The translations under genes and the position numbers were made by a program. From Aquibacillus saliphilus (GTDB taxonomy: Bacteria; Bacillota; Bacilli; Bacillales; Amphibacillaceae), in NCBI RefSeq assembly GCF_020404745.1, contig NZ_JAIZAP010000001.1, positions 1 through 64,000 of the forward strand: 64,000 nucleotides of DNA. The letters run 5' to 3'. Positions within the stretch are counted from its first letter, which is position 1, and every line of letters starts with the position of its first letter. Below, in pieces: positions 56,421 to 64,000 of the stretch. Under the pieces are notes generated by a model. That model was not told the DNA's origin, did not search any database, and was given only the letters and a program-made list of their open reading frames with translations.

Positions 56421-56780
56421 GTGGGGAATCAGTCAGTAATGAATGTACCAGATGATCTTTGGCCAGTAGCTGATTATTTTATGCAAGGGCTAGGCGGAGA
56501 AGTAAACTTTAATAATGAAAGTGAAGTTGCATTATTGATTAGAGGTTTCTTCTTGTTATACCTAACTATCGTTTTACTAACCATTTTGGCATATAAATTT
56601 GGATTTGCTAAAAAATTGCCACCATTAAAATCAGCAGTCGTTTATCTAATACTTATAGTGGGAATGTTTATTATAACTTTAATATTTGGTCTTAACTTAC
56701 CATTAGCTGAAAGTCTTTTCGTAATTGCTTTAGTCTTGGGAGTTTACCGATTTAGGTTGTACCGCGAACGAAAAGCATAA
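56421..56780 (+). CDS. ylaH: YlaH-like membrane protein
   Basis: The 119-residue protein has an N-terminal soluble part (MNVPDDLWPVADYFMQG) and three membrane helices, followed by the basic YRFRLYRERKA end typical of YlaH. Function is unknown. GTG 56421 follows AAGGAGGAGCCAC. Gene order ylaF-ylaH-ylaI-ylaJ is as in B. subtilis but without typA. Confidence 0.88.
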   Translation: MGNQSVMNVPDDLWPVADYFMQGLGGEVNFNNESEVALLIRGFFLLYLTIVLLTILAYKFGFAKKLPPLKSAVVYLILIVGMFIITLIFGLNLPLAESLFVIALVLGVYRFRLYRERKA

Positions 56781-56794
56781 TAAGTTTATAACTT

Positions 56795-56869
56795 AAAGGG
56801 GCTTGTCTATTAATCAACTTGATTACACTCTCTATGTGTAGCTTGAAGATCGATTGACAGCCCCTTTTA
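56795..56869. terminator. Long 75-base imperfect palindrome between ylaH and ylaI
   Basis: AAAGGGGCT (56795-56803) pairs with AGCCCCTTTT at the far end (56859-56868). Inside, TGTC/GACA, AATC/GATT and TACAC/GTGTA continue the pairing to a central loop. It terminates both convergent genes and is longer than ordinary terminators. Confidence 0.6.
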
Positions 56870-56915
56870 TTATAATTTAAATATAATATTCTGTTGTATA
56901 ACTATGTTTCTGTTA

Positions 56916-57128
56916 TTATATTAATTGATCTTTTTGTTCTTTTTCTTTGTACACGCGAAAGTTTCCAGTAGCAAGTCTCTTTTTAGTTTTTTCCCCAATT
57001 CGAGTATCGCAGGTAGGGCATAAATACATGTGAATCCGGCGATTACGTAAACGTTTTGCTTGTAGTGAATTTCCATCAATATTATCAATGGAATCACATA
57101 TTACACATTTTACTCTCATATTTTTCAC
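56916..57128 (-). CDS. ylaI: YlaI-like zinc-ribbon protein (DUF2197)
   Basis: The 70-residue protein has a four-Cys zinc ribbon, CVICDS near 8-13 and CPTCDTR near 37-43, as in DUF2197/YlaI. Function is unknown. ATG 57128 follows GAGGTGAAAAAT. It shares the long palindrome with ylaH. Confidence 0.9.
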   Translation of the reverse strand: MKNMRVKCVICDSIDNIDGNSLQAKRLRNRRIHMYLCPTCDTRIGEKTKKRLATGNFRVYKEKEQKDQLI

Positions 57129-57279
57129 CTCATACTTAGGCTAGTATCTTTTTATTTTAACATCAAATCCTAAGGAATTCCATGATAGCTTAAAGTTAAA
57201 TTTAATGAACAATTTAACGTGTATGTAGTTTTAGATTCCTTTTTTAAGGGAAATTGTACTGTAATAAGCAAGAAAAGGA

Positions 57280-57528
57280 GTGGTCTATATTCGAAAAACT
57301 GTTTTGATATCTGCGATAGGCGCAATTGGAGCAGGTACTGTGAGCTATCTGTTGGTTGATAGAAAAGGGTTATTTAAACGTTTTAAACAAAAAACAAATG
57401 AGACTAGTTACTTACCAATTGAAGAAGCAGGAGTGCCAGAAGCTGATCAACCTGAGAATGCTAAAATGGTATCAGAAGGGTCTCAATTTGGAGTGAATTA
57501 CTATAATAGGGTAAAAGAAGATAAATAA
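57280..57528 (+). CDS. Small membrane-anchored protein, possible ATT start
   Basis: The 82-codon frame encodes a protein with one N-terminal membrane helix (VLISAIGAIGAGTVSYLLV) and a basic then acidic tail. The only canonical start upstream of the helix is GTG 57280, which overlaps the strong AAAAGGAG ribosome site. ATT at 57289 lies exactly eight bases after that site and may be the real start (IRKTVLISAIGAIG). Family unknown. It ends in a terminator. Confidence 0.65.
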   Translation: MVYIRKTVLISAIGAIGAGTVSYLLVDRKGLFKRFKQKTNETSYLPIEEAGVPEADQPENAKMVSEGSQFGVNYYNRVKEDK

Positions 57529-57538
57529 ATTAAGAGAA

Positions 57539-57576
57539 AGACATAAAGAGCCGATTTTGGCTCTTTATGTCTTTTA
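57539..57576 (+). terminator. Terminator after the 57280 gene
   Basis: GACATAAAGAGCC pairs with GGCTCTTTATGTC around GATTTT. Confidence 0.92.
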
Positions 57577-57687
57577 CATTTTACTGAAAAAAATAACGCT
57601 TTACTAACTCTTTTAGAAACACAAAATAAAGGAAAATGTAAATCTGTAAACAGTTAAGTTTAATTTCGATTAGCTTCTTCTTAAATC

Positions 57688-58290
57688 TCAATTGTCAATG
57701 TGATTTTTTGATTGTTCCTCCTCAACATCTTCTAATTCTTCTTCTTCACCTTCAGGAATGACACGTTTATTTTGATCTGGTTCCTTTGGTTGATCTTCAT
57801 TGATTGGGAACTCGGGCATATACCGACCTACAATTTCTGCCACTTCATCAGTGAAGCCCTGAATGGGGTGACCTTGCTGAACTTTGTCAGCCATTTCTCT
57901 AATTCTTTGTGTGCCATCTGCATCAGCTACAATTACTGCTGTTTTTCCGTAGGGGTCATCGTGAAGGGCTTCAGTGACAGAATATTTAATTGTGCCGACT
58001 CTAGATCGGTCTAAGTCTTTATCCACATCAATACCAACTACTGCATAGGAACCCGCGACTACAGCTGTTGCATCATTTACATTTGGAACACTACCTGCAA
58101 TATTGGCTAAACGCTGAGCAATTTGTTGATTTGACTGATCCTCACGATCAATTGGATCTGAATTTTTAACTTGTAATGTACCGCTCGTATCACCTCGTTG
58201 TGATAAGTTGTTCTCTTCTTCCTGCTGACAACCAAATAGAGAAAAAGTGATACTTAACGTTAATATTAAATAGATAATATGCCTAAGCAT
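57688..58290 (-). CDS. ylaJ: YlaJ-like sporulation lipoprotein (YhcN/YlaJ family)
   Basis: The 200-residue lipoprotein has a signal peptide ending in LFGC (Cys about 21) and a YhcN/YlaJ domain (IAQRLANIAGSVPNVNDATAVVAGSYAVVGIDVDKDLDRS). B. subtilis YlaJ is a spore inner-membrane-associated lipoprotein involved in the germination and cortex-lysis area by family. A Glu-rich tail (GEEEELEDVEEEQ) closes it. AAAGGAGGAG precedes ATG 58290. Same family as the 16151 gene, but only distantly alike. Confidence 0.9.
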   Translation of the reverse strand: MLRHIIYLILTLSITFSLFGCQQEEENNLSQRGDTSGTLQVKNSDPIDREDQSNQQIAQRLANIAGSVPNVNDATAVVAGSYAVVGIDVDKDLDRSRVGTIKYSVTEALHDDPYGKTAVIVADADGTQRIREMADKVQQGHPIQGFTDEVAEIVGRYMPEFPINEDQPKEPDQNKRVIPEGEEEELEDVEEEQSKNHIDN

Positions 58291-58480
58291 TTAAAACACT
58301 CCTCCTTTTTCTGTTGTTATTTTTCGTTGTTTAGAAAAGTTTATACATAAATTCGAGGAGGATTTGAGAATCTAAAAATAAACAGGTGCCACAATTTTGA
58401 AAGAACAATGACACAGGAGATCGGCATGGCTAACTTAGTAATTAATTATCCACAGCAGTTTTATAAATTCCCTGACCATA

Positions 58481-58516
58481 AAAAAGACCAACACATAAAA
58501 TGCGTTGGTCTTATAC
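58481..58516 (-). terminator. Terminator after the gene at 58531
   Basis: On the minus strand TAAGACCAACGCA pairs with TGTGTTGGTCTT and is followed by a T tract. Confidence 0.85.
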
Positions 58517-58530
58517 CTAGAATCTTTATT

Positions 58531-59088
58531 TTACTCAATTATAATTTTATTTATCCCCTTAATAGGCTCGTCCTTATTTGAACCATCTTTGAAGAATAGA
58601 TGAACAGGTCCATCTTCAGTCAAGGGCTTACCTTTTTTTGCGAATAGTAAGAAACAATTGGTAAGTTCATCTAAAGATATAGTATTTTCAGTATTAGTAG
58701 TTACAAGCCTTGCTTGTTTTGCACTATTATTAATTTGAGCCGTCTCTAAAAAGTCTTTAATAGGCATCACATATGTATTTTCCAATATTTTGTTTCTTTC
58801 AAATCTAGAAATGCTTTTATTAACAGGAGGTTTAATTCTATGTTGGTTAACTTCTCTATCAAATCTTTCTGATGCTTTTTTTAATTCATTGTCATCTTTA
58901 TTTTGTTTTGGATTTTCATTTGAAAAAGCTTGATCAAATTCTACTTTCCTGTCATCAAAAATCCATACCGTTGGATCTAAAGTTATTGAGTATGTAACAT
59001 TGCCAGTTAGTTGTACGATCACATCGATTGCCCCCATCAGCTTAAAATTCTCACTTTTAAGCATAGCAGAAATTGTCTGAGATTTCAC
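58531..59088 (-). CDS. Uncharacterised Bacillaceae protein
   Basis: The 185-residue soluble protein begins MKSQTISAMLKSENFKLMGA and has beta-rich ends (VIVQLTGNVTYSITLDPTVWIFDDRKVEF; DGPVHLFFKDGSNKDEP) with a charged helical middle (about 65-105). Related sequences in Bacillus are sometimes labelled peptidyl-prolyl isomerase, but I see no such motif. By position (between ylaJ and ylaN) it might correspond to a ylaL-type gene; this is a guess. The ATG at 59088 has GAGGGAGGACC-like purines on the far side and may not be exact. Confidence 0.6.
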   Translation of the reverse strand: MKSQTISAMLKSENFKLMGAIDVIVQLTGNVTYSITLDPTVWIFDDRKVEFDQAFSNENPKQNKDDNELKKASERFDREVNQHRIKPPVNKSISRFERNKILENTYVMPIKDFLETAQINNSAKQARLVTTNTENTISLDELTNCFLLFAKKGKPLTEDGPVHLFFKDGSNKDEPIKGINKIIIE

Positions 59089-59104
59089 GAGGGAGGACCT
59101 ATTA

Positions 59105-59515
59105 ATGGAACAAGTGAATCAAAATTCAGATGAAGCTCTCCGTGAATGGTTTTAAACGCAAGTCACCTTAGGCGTGTGGGAAAGGTTGCCGGTTATCCCA
59201 GATTTGGCAAATCAAGACCGTGATGATATCCGTTAAGCCTTTATCCAATAGATTTTTCTTCAGTAAGTCAGGGGGCAGTGAAAAAATGTGTGCTTACCAA
59301 TGATACATTGAATGTTAACACAGGCTCTACTATTATACTTAGTTATTATGCTAGAATGTTGTAAAGCCTTCATGGTTACTAGTGGCTTGCATGAGGCTTC
59401 AGGAGCGTTTGCTATTAAAATAAGATACAAGGCATAGTGTGGAGTATCTGGTGTGATTTTAGTAAGTATAACGGACATTGGAGGAATTGCTGTATATAGC
59501 CTAGTACTCGATTGT
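59105..59515 (+). pseudogene. Glutaminase remnant (ylaM/glsA type)
   Basis: Translated in one frame with stop codons, the stretch shows EALREWF*TQVTLGVW..LPVIPDLANQDRDDIR near 59135-59196 and FMVTSGLHEASGAFAIKIRYKA*CGVSGV near 59369-59455. These match the N-terminal (YIPALAKAD) and C-terminal ([28 protein letters not shown]) blocks of bacterial glutaminases. About half of the 310-residue family length is missing between them and several stops interrupt it. In B. subtilis the glutaminase gene ylaM is directly upstream of ylaN, as this remnant is. Confidence 0.85.
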
Positions 59516-59739
59516 TCAAAAAGTAGTTTAATCTTTTAGAAAAGATTTCTAATCACTATCAATTGTCTGTATTTTGATATATGTTAAACATCTAACTTAA
59601 TGGGTTAGAAGAAGTCCGAGCTAAATAAAGTTTCATTAATTTTTAATATTTTTTTAAATATTACCTACACATCTTGCATTTTTAGGTTATTAACGCTAAT
59701 ATAAATAAAAGAAAGTTAGTTTTAACGGAGGGGATTTTT

Positions 59740-60021
59740 TTGATATCCGAAGTGGCTGTAAGTAATAATGAAAAGGCCTATGCCCTTCTAAAGGCTGATG
59801 CTGATAAAATCCTAAAACTAATCAAAGTTCAGATGGATAATTTGACAATGCCTCAATGCCCTTTATATGAAGAGGTTTTAGATACACAAATGTTTGGCTT
59901 ATCAAGAGAAATTGATTTTGCAGTACGCTTAAATCTTGTAAATGCAGATGATGGAAAAAAGCTTTTGGAAAACCTTGAAAGACAATTAAATGTATTACAT
60001 GAGACTGCCCAAAACACATAG
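59740..60021 (+). CDS. ylaN: YlaN (DUF1507)
   Basis: The 93-residue helical protein is almost identical to the family core: [20 protein letters not shown] then [29 protein letters not shown]. YlaN is linked to iron homeostasis and Fur control in B. subtilis and S. aureus. TTG 59740 follows GGAGGGGATTTT. The gene has a terminator and the usual ftsW neighbour. Confidence 0.97.
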   Translation: MISEVAVSNNEKAYALLKADADKILKLIKVQMDNLTMPQCPLYEEVLDTQMFGLSREIDFAVRLNLVNADDGKKLLENLERQLNVLHETAQNT

Positions 60022-60056
60022 ATCTAGCGTAAATGTGTAATACACGCTGCAAAAGA

Positions 60057-60093
60057 TAAAGCCTTTGCCTGAATATTGGCAAGGTTTTTTTTA
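60057..60093 (+). terminator. Terminator after ylaN
   Basis: AAAGCCTTTGCC pairs with GGCAAGGTTTTTTT around TGAATATT. Confidence 0.82.
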
Positions 60094-60098
60094 TACAT

Positions 60099-60140
60099 CA
60101 GGAAATTATAAAAGGTTCCTGTGGAGAATTTCCTCAAAGA
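60099..60140 (+). repeat. Interspersed repeat copy F (5' module only)
   Basis: CAGGAAATTATAAAAGG followed by GGAGAATTTCCTC, the inverted arm. It follows directly on the ylaN terminator and is the shortest copy. Confidence 0.55.
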
Positions 60141-60268
60141 TTCAAAATTGTCTTTACTATTAAGTGAATCGATTATGATATATTTAGAAGGAGAGGTTAT
60201 TTTGTGAGATTAGCTAATCTTCATTAAAATACACCTTTCTATTAGAATATACAGTAAGGAGTATTTTA

Positions 60269-61450
60269 ATGAAACAAAAACAGAAATGGAAATCTTTTGA
60301 TTTTACGCTATTAATAACTCCAATACTCCTTGTCAGCTTTGGTATTGTAATGATTTACAGTGCTAGTATGGTAATCGCCGTTATGGATGATAAACCTGGA
60401 AACTACTATTTGATTAGACAACTAATTTGGTTCTCGCTTGGTTTGGTTGGGTTTATCGGATGTTGTGTAATCCCTTATCGACATTATCAAAAGCTCATGA
60501 AACTTATTGTCTTTGTTTTAATTGTACTGTTAATTGCCGTACTTGCATTTGGTACAGAAGCTTATGGTGCTAAGTCATGGATATTAATTGGATCCTCTTC
60601 AATTCAACCTGCTGAGTTTGTGAAATTAGGGTTGATTATCTATTTGGCATCTATTTATTCGAAAAAGCAAAATTACATAGCGGATTTTAATAAAGGTGTT
60701 TTACCACCGTTAATTTTAACTGGAGTTCTCCTTGGATTAATCCTCTTACAACCAGATATAGGGACTGCCGCAATTATTTTTCTTATTGCTTGTTCTGTTA
60801 TATTTAGTTCGGGTATAAAGTTTAGACATCTATCAATACTAGTTGTTATTGGCTTTGTATTAATAGGCGGTGCTGCTACACAGATGGTAAATAAGGAAAG
60901 GATTTCTCGCTTCACGGGAGCTTATCAACCGTTTGAATATCCAGACGATGGAGGGTATCAATTAATACAATCCTATCTTGCTATTGGTACAGGCGGCATT
61001 ACTGGTGATGGACTAGGTAGCGGCATTCAAAAACTTGGTTATTTAACTCAGCCTCATAATGATTTTATTATGGCTGTTATCGCTGAAGAACTAGGATTTA
61101 TCGGTGTTATGATTGTGATAGGTATGTTGGCTATCATTGTTCTTAGAGGAATTTATATAGCAAGAATTTGTGAAGATAGCTTCGGTTCATTATTAGCAAT
61201 AGGTATTTCATCAATGGTTGGAATTCAAACGTTCGTTAATTTAGGTGCCATAAGCGGTTTGTTGCCCATAACAGGAGTACCACTACCATTTATTAGTTAT
61301 GGGGGATCTTCGTTGTTAGTATTGATGATTTCTATGGGTATTTTAAATAATATAGCACTTAACGTTAAGCTAAAGGAGCAAAAGTTTGGAAGCGAATCAA
61401 TTGCTGAACAGGAAACTGTTTATCCAACAAGAACTACTTATTCAAAATAA
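60269..61450 (+). CDS. ftsW: Cell-division glycosyltransferase FtsW
   Basis: The 393-residue SEDS-family protein has ten membrane helices and landmark blocks: GAKSWI near 100, GRFTGAYQPFEYPDDGGYQ-type RxxxF...P loop (about 215-235), QPHNDFIMAVIAEELGFIG and PFISYGGSSLL. It polymerises lipid II glycan strands at the septum with a class B PBP. ATG 60269 follows AAGGAG. In B. subtilis pycA follows; here ctaA follows in the opposite direction. Confidence 0.97.
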   Translation: MKQKQKWKSFDFTLLITPILLVSFGIVMIYSASMVIAVMDDKPGNYYLIRQLIWFSLGLVGFIGCCVIPYRHYQKLMKLIVFVLIVLLIAVLAFGTEAYGAKSWILIGSSSIQPAEFVKLGLIIYLASIYSKKQNYIADFNKGVLPPLILTGVLLGLILLQPDIGTAAIIFLIACSVIFSSGIKFRHLSILVVIGFVLIGGAATQMVNKERISRFTGAYQPFEYPDDGGYQLIQSYLAIGTGGITGDGLGSGIQKLGYLTQPHNDFIMAVIAEELGFIGVMIVIGMLAIIVLRGIYIARICEDSFGSLLAIGISSMVGIQTFVNLGAISGLLPITGVPLPFISYGGSSLLVLMISMGILNNIALNVKLKEQKFGSESIAEQETVYPTRTTYSK

Positions 61451-61563
61451 TAAAAGTCTTAAGCCTGAAGAAAACTAAGATTCGTTGAAAATCTTCTAAA
61501 CTACTTAACGGTAGAAACAAACAGCTAGTTTTAGGATTAAAAAGCTTTACTAAATAAAAAATC

Positions 61564-61612
61564 CAAAAAAATGATAACTCCCTGTTAAAAGTAGGGGAGT
61601 TATCATTTTTTG
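61564..61612. terminator. Bidirectional terminator between ftsW and ctaA
   Basis: AAAAAATGATAACTCCC pairs with GGGAGTTATCATTTTTT. Confidence 0.93.
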
Positions 61613-61613
61613 T

Positions 61614-62519
61614 TTATTTTTTTAACTTTTCGTCTTTGGCACTTCTCGAACAGAGAAGAATGAAGTAGCACAATAATCCAAAATAAATAGTTATAATTAA
61701 AGCGTGTAACAATGCAACAACTAAGTTTCCTAGAGTTAGTATTATAAGTGCACCTAAAGCTACCTGAAGTATAATAAGTAACATAGCTGCAGTCCATCCC
61801 CATAGCATAACTCGGTTATATTGATAATTCTTTTTAACATGGAAAAACAAATAAATCGTCCATATGAATGCTATTCCTGCGGCCAAACGATGCCCCATTT
61901 GAGCCCATTGCCCAAAATTGTAAGTTAAACTTAATGGGGTACTATTATCACAAAAAGGCCAACTACCACAAGCTAAACTTGAGTCGATATGTCTAACAAG
62001 TGCTCCGCTATATACGACGACCATTATATAAATAGTAAGTCCGTATATTTGTTTTCTTAATGGTTTACCAATAATTAATGATTTGGCATCAAACTTTATG
62101 TCGATTTCAAATATTAAAATTGTTAAAAGAAAGACAGCTGCAAATGAAATTAGAGATATACCGAAATGCATTGCTAATACAAAATCAGATTGTGACCATA
62201 ATACTGCTGCTGCCCCTATCAACGCTTGTAAAATAAGAAAAAATGTAGAAATAAATGATAAAAATTTAACTTCTCGAATATGACCAATGTATTTCCAGGA
62301 TAATATAGATAAAAGTAAAACTACAATTCCTGCAATTCCAGATACTAGCCGGTGACTTAGTTCAATTATCAATTGGGCGGAAATTTCCCCTTCGCAAATA
62401 GGCCAATTAGCTCCACAACCCATTCCTGAATCCGTTTTTGTTACTAAAGCACCACCAATTAAAACTAAAATCATTGAAAAAGTTGCTATTATTGAAAGCT
62501 TTTTAAGTATTCTAATCAT
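61614..62519 (-). CDS. ctaA: Heme A synthase CtaA
   Basis: The 301-residue protein has eight membrane helices and the paired heme-ligand His blocks of two duplicated halves (ELSHRLVSG near 55-63 and QMGHRLAAG near 214-222; MHFGISL and LLHALIIT carry the other pair). The paired Cys in SGMGCGANWPICEGE and SSLACGSWPFCDN are conserved. CtaA converts heme O to heme A for the aa3 oxidase. ATG 62519 follows GAGGTGGTCAC. It diverges from ctaB. Confidence 0.97.
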   Translation of the reverse strand: MIRILKKLSIIATFSMILVLIGGALVTKTDSGMGCGANWPICEGEISAQLIIELSHRLVSGIAGIVVLLLSILSWKYIGHIREVKFLSFISTFFLILQALIGAAAVLWSQSDFVLAMHFGISLISFAAVFLLTILIFEIDIKFDAKSLIIGKPLRKQIYGLTIYIMVVVYSGALVRHIDSSLACGSWPFCDNSTPLSLTYNFGQWAQMGHRLAAGIAFIWTIYLFFHVKKNYQYNRVMLWGWTAAMLLIILQVALGALIILTLGNLVVALLHALIITIYFGLLCYFILLCSRSAKDEKLKK

Positions 62520-63105
62520 GTGACCACCTCACATCCAAGTGGACTAATTTCTTAAGATAGCTATAAGAATGTTACCCTCGGAGTTTATTTTTTCATATTA
62601 CATTAAGTATTGAATTGAATCATGGATGAATAATGGTAACTTCACTTATAATAAAAATACGAGTGTGAAGATGAGTGACAGGACAATAATAGTAGTGTTA
62701 TTCAAATACCAAACGTTATAATATCACGTTTTTAAACTTATTTCACTAAAAAATATAAAAAGACTTGCATTGTTGACCTTTGTTTGCTAGAAATAAATAA
62801 GAGGATTTCATCCATTTCTACATACAAACTAGAAAGCGCCTAAAACTACTATATAATTCGTTATGCTAGTGACTATAATAAGTGCTTCTAAGTCGTTTGG
62901 TATACTTTAAGATCATATTTAACAAATTTGTCACATTTTTACTCAACTTGAGTTGTTAAATAGATTGAAATTAAAATACGTGATACAATATTGCTGATGA
63001 GCCTAATAGCGAGGATGACATTAGGTTACTTTTTAACGGATTATGGAAGACCTATTTTATAAAATTTCGAACTTACATGATGCGGAAGGAGGAGTGTAGT
63101 TTATA
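62520..63105. other. Divergent ctaA-ctaB control region
   Basis: About 585 bases without a gene. An extended -10 (TGATACAAT, 62981-62989) probably starts ctaB transcription. The dyad CAACT-TG-AGTTG (62944-62955) lies about 25 bases upstream of that box, at the -35 region. No clear ResD box could be assigned. The far half is AT-rich with no strong pattern. Confidence 0.45.
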
Positions 63106-64000
63106 ATGCACAAGGTGGAAACAACAACACAGATGGTTGGCAATACTAGCAACAGTGACAAAATAAGCTTATTAAAAGACCTTAAAGCACTGATAAAAGT
63201 AGGAATTATTAATTCTAATCTAATGACAGCATTTGCTGGTTTTTGGTTAGCCCTCTACTATTCAGGACTTTCCTTCTCGAATCATTGGGATACTTTTCTA
63301 ATCACCATGGCCGGGACAGCACTAGTAATTGCTGGTGGCTGTATTCTAAATAACTATTTCGATCGCGACATTGACCCAATTATGTCAAGGACAAAAAAGC
63401 GCGCAACAGTTACCGGTAGTATTCCTTTACAATTTATTTTACTACTTGGAATTTCTACATCTGTTCTTGGCGTTTTGTTACTAATGTTAACAACCATTCA
63501 AGCTGCTTTATTAGGAGTTTTAGGATGGTTTTGCTATTTTGTACTTTACACAGTATGGTCTAAAAGAAGGTACACAATCAATACCGCAATTGGAAGTTTA
63601 TCTGGGGCCATTCCACCTTTAATCGGTTGGGCATCCGTTGATCCCAATTTACACATGGCTGCATTCATATTATTTTTAATTATGTTTATCTGGCAAACGC
63701 CACATTTTCTTGCATTAGCAATGAAAAAGTGTGAAGAATATAAAGCTGCTGGAATCCCAATGTTACCAGTGGTATATGGATTTGCAATAACAAAGAGGCA
63801 AATGGTCATCTATTCGGCTTGTATGTTGCCCTTACCATTTTATTTATTCTCGCTGGGCAATGTTTTTTTAGTGATTGCCACGCTATTAAATGTGGGTTGG
63901 TTAGCTTTAGGAGTAGCAGGTTTTTTTATGAAGAATGATTTGAAATGGGCGAACCTTATGTTCGTGTATTCTCTCAATTATTTAATGGTATTTTTCTTAA
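63106..64000 (+). CDS. ctaB: Protoheme IX farnesyltransferase CtaB, 3' end cut by window
   Basis: ATG 63106 opens a frame that stays open to the window edge (298 codons). The protein is a UbiA-type prenyltransferase with the first Asp-rich motif NNYFDRDIDPIMSRTKKRA and the second region WQTPHFLALAMKKCEEYKAAGIPMLP. It adds a farnesyl group to protoheme to make heme O, the substrate of CtaA. AAGGAGG lies about 13 bases upstream. Only a short C-terminal end is missing. Confidence 0.96.
   Translation, partial: MHKVETTTQMVGNTSNSDKISLLKDLKALIKVGIINSNLMTAFAGFWLALYYSGLSFSNHWDTFLITMAGTALVIAGGCILNNYFDRDIDPIMSRTKKRATVTGSIPLQFILLLGISTSVLGVLLLMLTTIQAALLGVLGWFCYFVLYTVWSKRRYTINTAIGSLSGAIPPLIGWASVDPNLHMAAFILFLIMFIWQTPHFLALAMKKCEEYKAAGIPMLPVVYGFAITKRQMVIYSACMLPLPFYLFSLGNVFLVIATLLNVGWLALGVAGFFMKNDLKWANLMFVYSLNYLMVFFL

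Overview
The window is about 64 kb of low-GC DNA from an endospore-forming member of the Bacillaceae. Evidence: strong AGGAGG-type ribosome sites, frequent GTG/TTG starts, sporulation genes (spoVAC/AD/AE, YhcN/YlaJ lipoproteins, a YjcZ-type peptide, a Spo0E-like phosphatase), and long runs of gene order known from Bacillus subtilis. The genus cannot be fixed from the sequence; a Virgibacillus/Oceanobacillus-like relative is a reasonable inference. No rRNA, tRNA or CRISPR array was seen.

Region 1 (1-13.1 kb) is accessory: a transposase-like N-terminus cut by the left edge, a manganese catalase, an ATP-grasp gene coupled to an alpha-E/transglutaminase fusion, an amidase, an M3 oligopeptidase, a UspA protein, a TPP riboswitch with the thiamine transporter thiT, an unrecognised permease and an MDR oxidoreductase. 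Degenerate copies of one interspersed repeat follow several of these genes.

Region 2 (13.1-17.1 kb, minus strand) is a complete seven-gene operon with the content and order of the spoVA2mob spore heat-resistance operon: DUF1657, YhcN-like lipoprotein, spoVAC, spoVAD, spoVAEb, DUF1657, DUF421-DUF1657 (2Duf).

Region 3 (17-26 kb) holds lineage-specific genes: lipoproteins, a YwpF-like protein, an alpha/beta hydrolase lacking the expected His, a YjcZ peptide, a PAS-GGDEF protein, a zinc-ribbon/serine-protease pair and very small genes (a 26-aa membrane peptide and a Spo0E-like protein).

Region 4 (26-40 kb) matches the B. subtilis patA-yku block: patA, ykyB, ykuE, darB, dapH-dapL (lysine/diaminopimelate synthesis by the acetylase branch), ykuS, ykuT, ykuU and ykuV, followed by a yfiBC-like heterodimeric ABC exporter.

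Region 5 (40-64 kb) matches ktrC-rnjA-rpoY-ykrA-def-ykyA-pdhABCD-speA-yktABC-ylaF-ylaH-ylaI-ylaJ-ylaN-ftsW-ctaA/ctaB. ykrA and a ylaM-type glutaminase survive only as pseudogenes, and adeC, typA, phoH and pycA are absent from their usual places. The region carries RNA turnover, N-formyl removal, pyruvate oxidation, polyamine synthesis, cell division and heme A synthesis. ctaB runs off the right edge.

The leads most worth following are the ATP-grasp/alpha-E-transglutaminase cluster, the spoVA2mob-like operon, the 3'-associated repeat family, and a possible leader peptide with an SD-masking hairpin in front of darB.
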